Positions 31,415 to 39,997 of a stretch of DNA of 43,019 nt are shown here, piece by piece. The notes under the pieces are model-generated. The model was not told where the DNA came from and did not search any database. It saw nothing but the letters and a program-made list of their open reading frames with translations. Source of the DNA: Bacillota bacterium (GTDB lineage: Bacteria; Bacillota; Clostridia; Acetivibrionales; DSM-1351). The stretch is taken from the NCBI GenBank assembly GCA_023393115.1, contig JAEWMS010000009.1, forward strand, positions 1-43,019, in the 5' to 3' direction. Made by a program: the position numbers and the translations under genes. Each line of letters opens with the position of its first letter. Within the stretch, counting starts at the first letter, position 1.

Positions 31415-32521
31415 TTGGCTGCAAAAATATGTAATTATTATGCCGGATCAAATTCGGCTCGTGGTTTTGTAAGTTACTTCGAGGACAATATTCACGGTAT
31501 TGATAATCTATACATTTTAAAGGATGGCTCCGAAAAAGACAAATCCCTTCTGATGAAAAAAATGGGGATTAACTGGTTTATAAAGGGTTATGATATTGAG
31601 TACATTCACTGCCCTTTCGATGAGAACGAGGTAGAAGCAGTAATTATTCCAGCATTGAGCACAGCTGTAGTTGACGGTGACTCCGAGCATATTGCCGAGA
31701 CAAGATCATTAGGTCTGCAAGGTGAAGTGGTCAGTTTGACATCAGAAGGTTCCGGCAGAGTATTATCAATTAATGAAGACCTCATTTTACAAATGAAAAG
31801 CAAAATCCAGGAATATTACAAGTCTGCTTATGAACAGTTACAAACGGCACTCAGCATACATGATGAATGGGAAAAAATATATATTGATAACATTGATTTT
31901 GATAAGCTAAATGGAATTGCAGATGCTTCAATTAATAAATTATTTGGAAATTTGTCTTTAAGAAAAGAGGGTATCATTAAGAACAGGTTCTTCGGAGGGT
32001 CAACCTATAAAGGTGCTGTGAATTTCGTAATGGACCTGACTAAGGATATAGGGAATAGATATTTCATTAAAGGACGCCCCGGTTCCGGAAAGTCCACATA
32101 CCTTGGAAAAATTGCGTCAGCTGCTCAGGAAAGGGGTTTTGACGTAGAAGTGTACCACTGTAGCTTTGATCCTCAAAGTCTGGATATGGTCATTGTAAGG
32201 GAGCTGGATTTTACGGTGTTTGACAGTACGGCACCCCATGAGTTCCAACCCACAAGGAACAGTGATGAAGTTATAGATATATATGATCTGGCTATTGCTC
32301 CTGGAACAGATGAGAAGTACAGGGATGAGCTTGCTTCTATAAAAGACAAGTATAAGAAAGCCATTGATTCCGGCATATCCTTTCTGGCAAAGGCAAAAGA
32401 GCTTCAGGATCTGATTCAGGCCGCTATTGCAGAGAAAACAAACCCGGAAGCAATAGATAAAATATATTCGGATTTGATTGATAAGTTGAATTCCTATTTC
32501 GATGGTCTAAGCAAGAAATAA
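31415..32521 (+). CDS. P-loop ATPase of duplicated type, degenerate first Walker A
   Basis: 368 aa from the TTG at 31415, which follows AAAGGTGG by seven bases; the open frame extends upstream but has no site there. The protein has two similar halves. The second contains FIKGRPGSGKSTYLGKIASA (residues about 217-236), a perfect Walker A, then VEVYHCSFDPQSLDMVIVRE and STAPHE. The first has the same layout (YILKDGSEKDKSLLMKKMG at residues 33-51; IEYIHCPFDENEVEAVIIPA; VVDGDSEH), but its P-loop lacks the G-x-G-K-T core. The family is a conserved Firmicute ATPase of unknown role. It is monocistronic, ending at a hairpin. Confidence 0.75.
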   Translation: MAAKICNYYAGSNSARGFVSYFEDNIHGIDNLYILKDGSEKDKSLLMKKMGINWFIKGYDIEYIHCPFDENEVEAVIIPALSTAVVDGDSEHIAETRSLGLQGEVVSLTSEGSGRVLSINEDLILQMKSKIQEYYKSAYEQLQTALSIHDEWEKIYIDNIDFDKLNGIADASINKLFGNLSLRKEGIIKNRFFGGSTYKGAVNFVMDLTKDIGNRYFIKGRPGSGKSTYLGKIASAAQERGFDVEVYHCSFDPQSLDMVIVRELDFTVFDSTAPHEFQPTRNSDEVIDIYDLAIAPGTDEKYRDELASIKDKYKKAIDSGISFLAKAKELQDLIQAAIAEKTNPEAIDKIYSDLIDKLNSYFDGLSKK

Positions 32522-32530
32522 TTTAGCAAC

Positions 32531-32577
32531 TATAAATGCCGCAGGTTTTAGCTTCTTCTGATCTTGCGGCATTTATA
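32531..32577. terminator. Bidirectional terminator between convergent genes
   Basis: TATAAATGCCGCA pairs exactly with TGCGGCATTTATA (13 bp, 21-nt loop). It lies between the P-loop gene and the end of the sugar-uptake operon. Confidence 0.8.
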
Positions 32578-32608
32578 GCAATTATCATACGAGGTCTATC
32601 AATACAAT

Positions 32609-33523
32609 CTATTCTTTAACACTTCCCACATTCAACCCTACAACAAAGTGCTTTTGCAGAAATGGATATACAAGAAGTATAGGCGTTGCAGCAACAATTG
32701 TAACGGCAGCCCTTATAGACAACGGGGTTACCATATTCGCAGCCATGTTTTTTGCAGCGCTTGTACCACCCGAGACGGCTGCGCCGCTGTTCTGCGCCAT
32801 GGTCGATGACAAAAGCTTCATCAGTTCAAATTGAAGAGTACTCAGCTTTTGGTTTGAAGATGCATAGAGCAGTGTATCAAACCATGAATTCCAAGAACCT
32901 ACTGCTACAAACAAAGCAATTGTCGCCAAAGCCGGTTTGCACAATGGAAATATTATTTTCAGAAATATTCTGAAATCACCGGCTCCATCCATTTTGGCCG
33001 ATTCAACCAGACTTTCAGGAATTGTTCCTATGTATGTTCTGATTACTATAATGTTAAATGCATTTACCAGAGATGGAATTATATATACAAGGAAATTATT
33101 TATAAGCCCAAGATCTTTTATCAGGAAGTATCCCGGAATCAGCCCTGCATTGAAATACATCGTCAGCACAAAAACAGTCGTTATGAATTTTCTGAAAATA
33201 TATTCTTTCCGGCTTAAGGTATATGCAACCATTGTAGTTAAAAATATGTTTAGTAAGGTTGAAATTCCTGTTCTTGCTACAGACACTCCAAAAGCATGAA
33301 TAATATGTCCGCTTTCAAATACTGACTGATAGTTTTTCATGGACCATATTCTCGGCCATAAATAGATGCCTCCTCTTATTGTATCACTGCCTTGATTAAA
33401 CGATATTGCCAGGGTGTTTAAAAAAGGATACAGTGTTGCCACCGCCAATAGAAGCATTAGTATTACATTAACTGTGTCAAATATTTTGTTTTCAATTTTG
33501 GTTTTCATTCCGTAATTACCCAT
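32609..33523 (-). CDS. Sugar ABC transporter permease, LplC/MalG type
   Basis: 304 aa with six membrane helices. The ABC permease EAA loop is present: ESAKMDGAGDFRIFLKIIFP near residue 190. The N-terminus (ILMLLLAVATLYPFLNTLAI) and the tail (VVGLNVGSVKE) match the LplC-like branch of CUT1 permeases. It forms the membrane channel with the permease encoded upstream, eight bases away. The start ATG follows AGGTGGTAAA. It is the last gene of the operon. Confidence 0.92.
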   Translation of the reverse strand: MGNYGMKTKIENKIFDTVNVILMLLLAVATLYPFLNTLAISFNQGSDTIRGGIYLWPRIWSMKNYQSVFESGHIIHAFGVSVARTGISTLLNIFLTTMVAYTLSRKEYIFRKFITTVFVLTMYFNAGLIPGYFLIKDLGLINNFLVYIIPSLVNAFNIIVIRTYIGTIPESLVESAKMDGAGDFRIFLKIIFPLCKPALATIALFVAVGSWNSWFDTLLYASSNQKLSTLQFELMKLLSSTMAQNSGAAVSGGTSAAKNMAANMVTPLSIRAAVTIVAATPILLVYPFLQKHFVVGLNVGSVKE

Positions 33524-33531
33524 TTTACCAC

Positions 33532-34503
33532 CTATATCAGCCTTTCTTCGCCAAGCCTTTTGGCGATAAAATTAGCCCCCAGCAAAAGAGTTATGCTGAC
33601 AACACTTTTAAATATTCCGGCAGCAGTGGCAAACGAAAAGTTACTCATGTTAATTCCATATTTTAATACAAATATATCAATAGTTTCAGACCAGTCCATA
33701 ACCATACCATTCCCGAGAAGATACTGAATCTCAAAGCCGGCATCCATAAGCCTTCCTATAGTAATTATCAGCAGAATCACAAAGGTTGATTTGATTCCCG
33801 GAAGAGTAATACTGAATATTTTCCGAAACCGGCCGGCTCCATCAATATCTGCCGCCTCATACAATGCCGGATCAATGCCGGTAATTGCTGCAAGGTAGAT
33901 AATAGTATTCCAGCCTACCTCCTTCCATACGTTGGAGGCTCCGACTATACCCCAGAAGTATTTACCCTCGCTGAGCCAAAGGATGGGACTGTTTATAATA
34001 TGCAGCTTCATTAGCAAGATATTTATTATTCCATCTTCTGTAGAGAGTGCAGTGGAAATTATCCCTGCTGCAATAACCCAGGAGAGAAAATGAGGCAGAT
34101 ATGAAATAGTCTGAATCGTTCTTTTAAACATTGTATTCTTAATTTCATTCAGCATTATAGCCAGAAATATTGCACTAGCAAAACCTAAAACAATGTTTAT
34201 GATGCTCATTCCCAAAGTATTTCTTAGTACTCTCAAAAAGCTTTCATCCGAAAACAAAAACTTGAAGTGCTTAAATCCAACCCAGGCTTGATCAAATATA
34301 CTCTTAGCAGGTTTGTAATCCTGAAAAGCCATCAACCATCCCCATATTGGGTAATACGCAAAAACAAATATATATATTAGGAGCGGAAAAGACATGAATA
34401 TCAACTGCTTTTGGTTTATGATATTTCTCAATGTAATCTTCCGATTTGTTTCAAAATTTATACCTTTAGATTTATTTCCTATGTCTTCAGATAAATCCGT
34501 CAT
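33532..34503 (-). CDS. Sugar ABC transporter permease, LplB/MalF type
   Basis: 323 aa with six membrane helices. FPLLIYIFVFAYYPIWGWLM and AFQDYKPAKSIFDQAWVGFK form the typical LplB-like N-terminus; the EAA loop is EAADIDGAGRFRKIFSITLP near residue 219. It pairs with the LplC-type permease. The start ATG follows GGGGGGCATAAC. It is separated from the binding-protein gene by 206 bp that hold a strong hairpin. Confidence 0.92.
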   Translation of the reverse strand: MTDLSEDIGNKSKGINFETNRKITLRNIINQKQLIFMSFPLLIYIFVFAYYPIWGWLMAFQDYKPAKSIFDQAWVGFKHFKFLFSDESFLRVLRNTLGMSIINIVLGFASAIFLAIMLNEIKNTMFKRTIQTISYLPHFLSWVIAAGIISTALSTEDGIINILLMKLHIINSPILWLSEGKYFWGIVGASNVWKEVGWNTIIYLAAITGIDPALYEAADIDGAGRFRKIFSITLPGIKSTFVILLIITIGRLMDAGFEIQYLLGNGMVMDWSETIDIFVLKYGINMSNFSFATAAGIFKSVVSITLLLGANFIAKRLGEERLI

Positions 34504-34658
34504 GTTATGCCCCCCATTTGCAATGCTGCATATAGTGGTCTATAACATCTAAATTCATTTATTGTTAGTCTCCGGCTAGCTCTGAGAGTTTTATTACCAC
34601 CAGACAATACACGTTTTAGATGTTTCGAACCACAAGTGTAGTAATCAAGCTATTATGA

Positions 34659-34690
34659 GAATGGAAGATATGCTTTCATATCTTCCATTC
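34659..34690 (-). terminator. Hairpin between binding-protein and permease genes
   Basis: GAATGGAAGATATG pairs exactly with CATATCTTCCATTC (14 bp, loop CTTT), starting 19 bp past the binding-protein stop. No T-tract follows, so full termination is unlikely. Such hairpins usually stabilise the upstream mRNA, giving more binding protein than permease. Confidence 0.65.
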
Positions 34691-34709
34691 CATAGCCCTA
34701 ACCCGTGAA

Positions 34710-36419
34710 TTAATTTCCCCAGTTTTTCATTCTCCAGTCTATCTGCTCATTTATAAAGTTTTCATACGCTGCCGTATCTATCTTACCAAACTGTGCTACA
34801 TAATCATCCCAAACGCTTTCAAAGTTATCCGGCTTTGATAGAATAAGCTTTGGCAAATACTTCATCTGAAGGTCATCTGCTTTTTTTCCGCTGATTTGTG
34901 CAGGAGAGCCGTCAGGAACTGTTATTGACCATGCCGGATAATATGCCGGGGTTGGTTGTGCGAATGTCAGGAAGTCCGCAAAGGTCTTATATCCGTATGC
35001 ATCAAGAAATTCCTTATTATACAGCTTAAGTCCTGCATAAAATTCCTCAGGTTGTCTCGAAGCGTCACATGAGTTGCCATCTGAGTAAATTCCCTCCATT
35101 TTTGGTGCATCTAAAAATAATGCGTCTGCCTTATTGGCATTCTTCCAGGTCTGGTCGGTTGATAAATCCCTGATACTCTGCTCTCTGTAAAATCTCCCCT
35201 TATCATCCACCTTGTAGTCCTCATCCTTAATTCCCCAGTTGAGTATCTTCTGCCATTCTTCAGTAATAAGTTCATCAAATACCTTTATCACTCTTTCAGG
35301 CTCTTTACATTTAACACTGATTCCATAGCCGCGGTTGATATTTATAATTGTTTCTTCAGTATACCGATCCACCGTTCCCTTATCATAAACAATTCCTAAA
35401 GGCACGTAAGTTCTTTCCAGCTTTTGCTGAGTTATAAGTACATTTTCTCCATCTGCAAATTGCCAGTGATGGTCATACATACCCAATACTCTGCCCGAAG
35501 CTATCTTGGATATATACTGGTCATAATTCTGTACAAAGGTTTCCTTATCAATAAGACCAAGCTGGTTTACCTCTGAAAGCTTTTTATAATACCGCTTCGC
35601 AATATCAGTATTTGCGAACATCTTACCCTTCATATTTTTAGTATCTACAATCATAGCACCATCATTGGGATAACCTGCAAGGAATATAGGTGGGTTTTTC
35701 AGGCAGAATGCCCTCCAGTCGAAAGACAGTATTTCGAACCCGATGGTAGGTTTCCCTTCAATTTCAGGATACTTTTCCTTATATTTCTGAATTAGATCAA
35801 AATACTCATCAAGAGTAACTACCTTTGGATATCCAAACTCCTTCAGAACTGCTTTCTGTATCCAGAAGGCCCCCAGATTTTGAGAGGTCTGCACTTCCTT
35901 CTCATATATTCTTCCATAGTTTGGCATTACATATATCTTTCCATCCTTAGCCTCCCGCATCTTCTTGTAATAAGGCGAATAATGCTTGTCGAGATTGGGT
36001 GCACTCTTCTTTATGAGATCTTCAAGCGGTATCAGCGCATCGGCATCAATAAGTTTTGTTGTCTTATCCGCACCTGATATGATATCCGGATAATCCCCAC
36101 TGGCTATCATTACGCCAAGCTTTTGCTCAAGCTCTCCCACAAGAAACTCAAATTGAAATGTAACATTAAGTTTTTCTTCCATCAATTTAAAGATCTTATT
36201 ATCTTCGGTAGGCTGCGATCCGGGTTGACCTACGAATACTGAAATATGCAAAGGTTCCTCGGCTTTTGATTCCGCTGCTGCTGTCGAACCGGAAGCTCCG
36301 GTACCTGCGCTCTCCTTTTTCTCACCTCCGGAACTGTTTCCACAACCGGATAATACCAGTCCAAAGGAAATCACCAATGCGGCAGCCTTTAAAAATAAAG
36401 CGTTACTCTTTTTGTACAT
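34710..36419 (-). CDS. Extracellular sugar-binding lipoprotein (LplA-like)
   Basis: 569 aa. The signal peptide ends in the lipobox LVLSGC with Cys at residue 26, so the mature protein is lipid-anchored on the outer face. A Gly/Ser/Ala/Glu-rich linker (about residues 27-55) follows, then a long type-1 solute-binding domain (KVVTLDEYFDLIQKYKEKYP; GYKTFADFLTF). At nearly 570 aa it belongs to the large LplA-like group that typically binds oligosaccharides. It delivers its ligand to the LplB/LplC permeases. The start ATG follows AAGGGGGAAG. Placement behind YesM/YesN genes suggests induction by its own substrate. Confidence 0.92.
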   Translation of the reverse strand: MYKKSNALFLKAAALVISFGLVLSGCGNSSGGEKKESAGTGASGSTAAAESKAEEPLHISVFVGQPGSQPTEDNKIFKLMEEKLNVTFQFEFLVGELEQKLGVMIASGDYPDIISGADKTTKLIDADALIPLEDLIKKSAPNLDKHYSPYYKKMREAKDGKIYVMPNYGRIYEKEVQTSQNLGAFWIQKAVLKEFGYPKVVTLDEYFDLIQKYKEKYPEIEGKPTIGFEILSFDWRAFCLKNPPIFLAGYPNDGAMIVDTKNMKGKMFANTDIAKRYYKKLSEVNQLGLIDKETFVQNYDQYISKIASGRVLGMYDHHWQFADGENVLITQQKLERTYVPLGIVYDKGTVDRYTEETIININRGYGISVKCKEPERVIKVFDELITEEWQKILNWGIKDEDYKVDDKGRFYREQSIRDLSTDQTWKNANKADALFLDAPKMEGIYSDGNSCDASRQPEEFYAGLKLYNKEFLDAYGYKTFADFLTFAQPTPAYYPAWSITVPDGSPAQISGKKADDLQMKYLPKLILSKPDNFESVWDDYVAQFGKIDTAAYENFINEQIDWRMKNWGN

Positions 36420-36541
36420 TTTTACTTCCCCCTTCTTTTCAGCTAAACTGAAACAGCTTTATTTGCTGTCTGTATCCCACAAGCATTTCTGTAATTATAG
36501 TACCTTGTTACGCAGCTGTTAACAATTTATAAAGAAAAGGT

Positions 36542-38125
36542 CTATCCCCCCAAAATTTTACCTTTAATATTTATTCTTTTATATTCTGTGGGCTTCAGAC
36601 CAGTCCTTCTCTCAAACTGAATCAGAAACCCTGCATATGAGCCATACCCCAATTCCATAGCTATCTGGGAAATTGACTTCTCGGTTGCGCTTATAAGCCC
36701 GCAGGCCTCTTCAATGCGTAGCCTGTTTACCAGTTCATTGAAATTCATGCCGTATTTACTGTTAATTAACTGACCTAGATAGACAGGGTGCAAAAATAAC
36801 TCCTTGGCCATATCCTTTATGGTGATATTTCTTTTATAATTTCTGTTTATGTAATCATCAATTTTGTAGATACTGGACTGAGATTTGCTGTCCCTAATTA
36901 ATTTTAAATACCTGCAGCATTCACGACAGTATTCCAATACATGGCTCCGCATTTCCTCTATATCGGTTGAACACCCGGTGAAGTATGGTTTACATTTTCC
37001 ATTTATCTCACCTATCTCAACTGAGTCCCCGGCTAACCTGTCAGTCAACTCATATAGTTTGTAGAATAAATTTATACTGTACATCTTTACTGTTTCGGGC
37101 GAAATCAGTTTACTCTTAAAAAGGTCAAAAGCTTCATTTATCATCCCTTCTGCATTTGTTTGATTTAAACTCTCTATTTCATTTACTATCAGGTCAACCC
37201 CTGTAATATTTTCATCCCAGCCCTCAATGCTCCTGTTCTTTATTTGATCATAGAAAATAATGCTTTCCGTACCTTCAAAGAACTGAAAAGCTACGGCATC
37301 ACAGGCTTTTTTACGGGAATTTTTCAATTCTTCCAGGCAGCAGACCTCTATACCCACACCAACCGAAACCTCCGTATCAAATACCTCAGTCCATTCTGAT
37401 CTAAGTTTTTCAATAACACGTTCAACATCTGTCTTTAAATCTATATTTTCATCCCTTCTTATTACAACGCCAAAGTTATTCTGATCTTGTATAATCATGT
37501 ATACCCGCCCGTCACCGTAACTACAATCCAACTGATTTTCGCCACGCGTACATGCCTCCGGGAGTTTATTGTGTTCTTTCGTCCTTATGTGAAGGTAAAC
37601 CCATAAGCTTTCTCCCGGGTGCTCCGGCAGTAGTTCCTTAAGCTTCTCAACATCCTGTTTCAGTGGTATACCAAATATAATTTTATAAAAAATATCCGCA
37701 ATAACTGAAATTCTATAGAGTTCGCCGACTTCCTTTTCTCTTCTGTTATTATCGAGCATATGCTTTACCTGCAGCAGTACCTCTACAATATCGTTCTTTA
37801 TGATGGGCTTAAGTATATAATGCTTTATACCGAACTCCATAGCCTTTTTGGCGTACTCAAACTCACCATACCCGCTAAGTATGATAAAATGAGGTTTACT
37901 TTCTACTAAGCTCTGTGCTTGCTGGATCAGAGCAAGCCCATCCATTACCGGCATTCTGATATCAGTAATAACAATCTGAGGCGATAATTCTTTTATCCTA
38001 TCTATTGCCTCTTCACCATCATTGCAAGTACCACATAACTCAAAGTCCATTGCGGTCCAATCCACAATCATACTCAATCCTTCAATACAGAGCGGTTCAT
38101 CATCTACAAGCAGTACTTTATACAT
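36542..38125 (-). CDS. YesN-type response regulator with AraC DNA-binding domain (RR2)
   Basis: 527 aa. The receiver domain is at the N-terminus: YKVLLVDDEPLCIEGL, phospho-acceptor Asp in IVITDIRMPVMDGL near residue 55, and IILSGYGEFEYAKKAM. A long middle domain of unknown fold follows. The C-terminal 100 residues are AraC-type (NITIKDMAKELFLHPVYLGQ; QIAMELGYGSYAGFLIQFER). It should activate the ABC importer genes when phosphorylated by the YesM kinase encoded just upstream. I use the ATG at 38125, after GGGAGG; codons further upstream are not part of the receiver domain. It resembles the second regulator at 39998-41569. Confidence 0.92.
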   Translation of the reverse strand: MYKVLLVDDEPLCIEGLSMIVDWTAMDFELCGTCNDGEEAIDRIKELSPQIVITDIRMPVMDGLALIQQAQSLVESKPHFIILSGYGEFEYAKKAMEFGIKHYILKPIIKNDIVEVLLQVKHMLDNNRREKEVGELYRISVIADIFYKIIFGIPLKQDVEKLKELLPEHPGESLWVYLHIRTKEHNKLPEACTRGENQLDCSYGDGRVYMIIQDQNNFGVVIRRDENIDLKTDVERVIEKLRSEWTEVFDTEVSVGVGIEVCCLEELKNSRKKACDAVAFQFFEGTESIIFYDQIKNRSIEGWDENITGVDLIVNEIESLNQTNAEGMINEAFDLFKSKLISPETVKMYSINLFYKLYELTDRLAGDSVEIGEINGKCKPYFTGCSTDIEEMRSHVLEYCRECCRYLKLIRDSKSQSSIYKIDDYINRNYKRNITIKDMAKELFLHPVYLGQLINSKYGMNFNELVNRLRIEEACGLISATEKSISQIAMELGYGSYAGFLIQFERRTGLKPTEYKRINIKGKILGG

Positions 38126-38198
38126 ATAATGCTCCTCCCTTTTAATAAATTCAGCCAATCCCGGATGACGACAGTGTTACAACATTAACGGTCCTGGA

Positions 38199-39992
38199 TT
38201 ATTGATATTCCTGAAAAGCGGCTATTCTGAAATATATCCTAGTGCCCTTACCGATTTCGCTTTCTATCCCGAACTCAAGATTATCACTATAATACAGCTT
38301 CAGCCTTCTGAATACATTCCTGAGTCCAATACTTCCGCTATCATAGGTCTCATCGAAATGAATATCCTCCAGGATTTCCTCCACTCTGTCCGGCTCCATT
38401 CCACAGCCATTGTCCATAACTAATATTTCTAATTTTCCGTTTCTCCTTGAAATATTCACATTAATACTTCCTACACCTTTTATAGCTTGTATGCCATGTT
38501 TGCATGCATTCTCAACTAAAGGCTGGATCGTTAGCTTAGGTAATCTGCTGGCCAGAACCTCCTCCTCGGTCTGTATCACATAATCAAATTTATCTTGAAA
38601 CCTGAATTTTTCAATTTTCAGATACATCTCAATAAAATCCACCTCTTCCTTAACACTTACAATATCCTCCTTCCAATCAAGAAGTCTTCTCAATGTCTTT
38701 GATAGATAATTAATAATCTCAATCACATCAGCATAATTATTCTTTACACAAACTACCATTATTGCATTTAGGGTATTAAAGAGAAAGTGCGGATTCATCT
38801 GGCTTTGGAGAAAGTTAAGTTCAGCCCGTACCCGTTCAAGTTCCAGGTTCTTTTTCTGTATTTCCAGCTTTAGAACATCATTTACCAATGAATTTATCCG
38901 ATCGGTCATCATATTGAAATTGCCAATAAGGCTTCCAATCTCATCCTTGCCCTCAACTATATTAACAGGCTCAAATTGCTGGTTTTGGACTTTTTTAATA
39001 TGCTTGGATAGCTTTTTAATTCTGAAGTTGTACGAGTTGACAACAACATAGATCATTATTGATGAAATAATAGTGCAAAGACAAGCAATGAGTATGATAT
39101 AAAACCTCGATTCAGAAAGCTCATTGAGCATTTTCTCCTTATCGCCAATGCAGATAAGCTTCCACCCTTTAAGATAATCGGCATTTCCAAAATCGCTTTC
39201 AAATACCATACTATTTTTATCAGATTCTATGGCCTGTTGGTTTTTAAAGCCCGATTTAATATCCAGTTCATACTTACCACTTGTGGAAAATACAATTTGT
39301 CCGAATTTGTCTACCAGAATAAATTTCGTATATTTTGCCTCTCTGTTAAAAATATTATATATTTCATCTGCATCTATACCTATTTTTAAATATAAATCAT
39401 ACTCATAAAGTTCGGGGTACATATTAAGCTTTCTCACAAGGCATAAGTTGTTGTAATACCTTTTATATGCAGACTGAGGGACTTCGGTATAAGCGATAAG
39501 CTGCATTTTGCTTTTTGCCTGCTTCATCTGTTTCAGCCAATTACTCTCTTTCACACTGTTATCTATCTTATAAAAGTTTCCTCCACTACCGATTGTCATG
39601 TTGGTGGTGTACACCGACAGGGATGACATGCCTTTAAATGTATATATATACTTTTGAATTTTATCTCTAAGATAAACATTGTAATCTTCATAATACTCAC
39701 TCTCATCCTGATAGCTCTTATTCATTATCTTATACAGATCCTTATCAACTGTGACCGAGTTACTTACAGCTATACAGTCTTCAAATATGCCCTTCAAATC
39801 TGTTACAGCTCTGTTGGCAGAAATTCTTATGTTTTCTTCCTCTCTCTCTTTAACCATGTCAGAGGTTTTGCTCATATACAAAGCATTTACAAATACTATT
39901 GGAATAATAATGCACGTTATGTAAATAAGAAAGAACTTATAATTCAGAGGTAAGTCATTTATTTTATTAAATATTCCTGTTTTAATCATCAT
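38199..39992 (-). CDS. YesM-type sensor histidine kinase
   Basis: About 597 aa. Membrane helix 1 is FFLIYITCIIIPIVFVNALY (about residues 21-40); an extracytoplasmic sensor domain of about 260 aa follows; helix 2 is FYIILIACLCTIISSIMIYV near residue 302. Then come a HAMP linker (EGKDEIGSLIGNFNMMTDRI), the phospho-acceptor region FLQSQMNPHFLFNTLNAIMV near residue 396, and the ATPase domain (PLVENACKHGI; MDNGCGMEP; GSIGLRNVFRRL). It probably senses an extracellular sugar. I favour the ATG at 39992 over the GTG at 40001, which overlaps the upstream stop. It lies between two response regulator genes. Confidence 0.92.
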   Translation of the reverse strand: MMIKTGIFNKINDLPLNYKFFLIYITCIIIPIVFVNALYMSKTSDMVKEREEENIRISANRAVTDLKGIFEDCIAVSNSVTVDKDLYKIMNKSYQDESEYYEDYNVYLRDKIQKYIYTFKGMSSLSVYTTNMTIGSGGNFYKIDNSVKESNWLKQMKQAKSKMQLIAYTEVPQSAYKRYYNNLCLVRKLNMYPELYEYDLYLKIGIDADEIYNIFNREAKYTKFILVDKFGQIVFSTSGKYELDIKSGFKNQQAIESDKNSMVFESDFGNADYLKGWKLICIGDKEKMLNELSESRFYIILIACLCTIISSIMIYVVVNSYNFRIKKLSKHIKKVQNQQFEPVNIVEGKDEIGSLIGNFNMMTDRINSLVNDVLKLEIQKKNLELERVRAELNFLQSQMNPHFLFNTLNAIMVVCVKNNYADVIEIINYLSKTLRRLLDWKEDIVSVKEEVDFIEMYLKIEKFRFQDKFDYVIQTEEEVLASRLPKLTIQPLVENACKHGIQAIKGVGSINVNISRRNGKLEILVMDNGCGMEPDRVEEILEDIHFDETYDSGSIGLRNVFRRLKLYYSDNLEFGIESEIGKGTRIYFRIAAFQEYQ

Positions 39993-39997
39993 AATTT

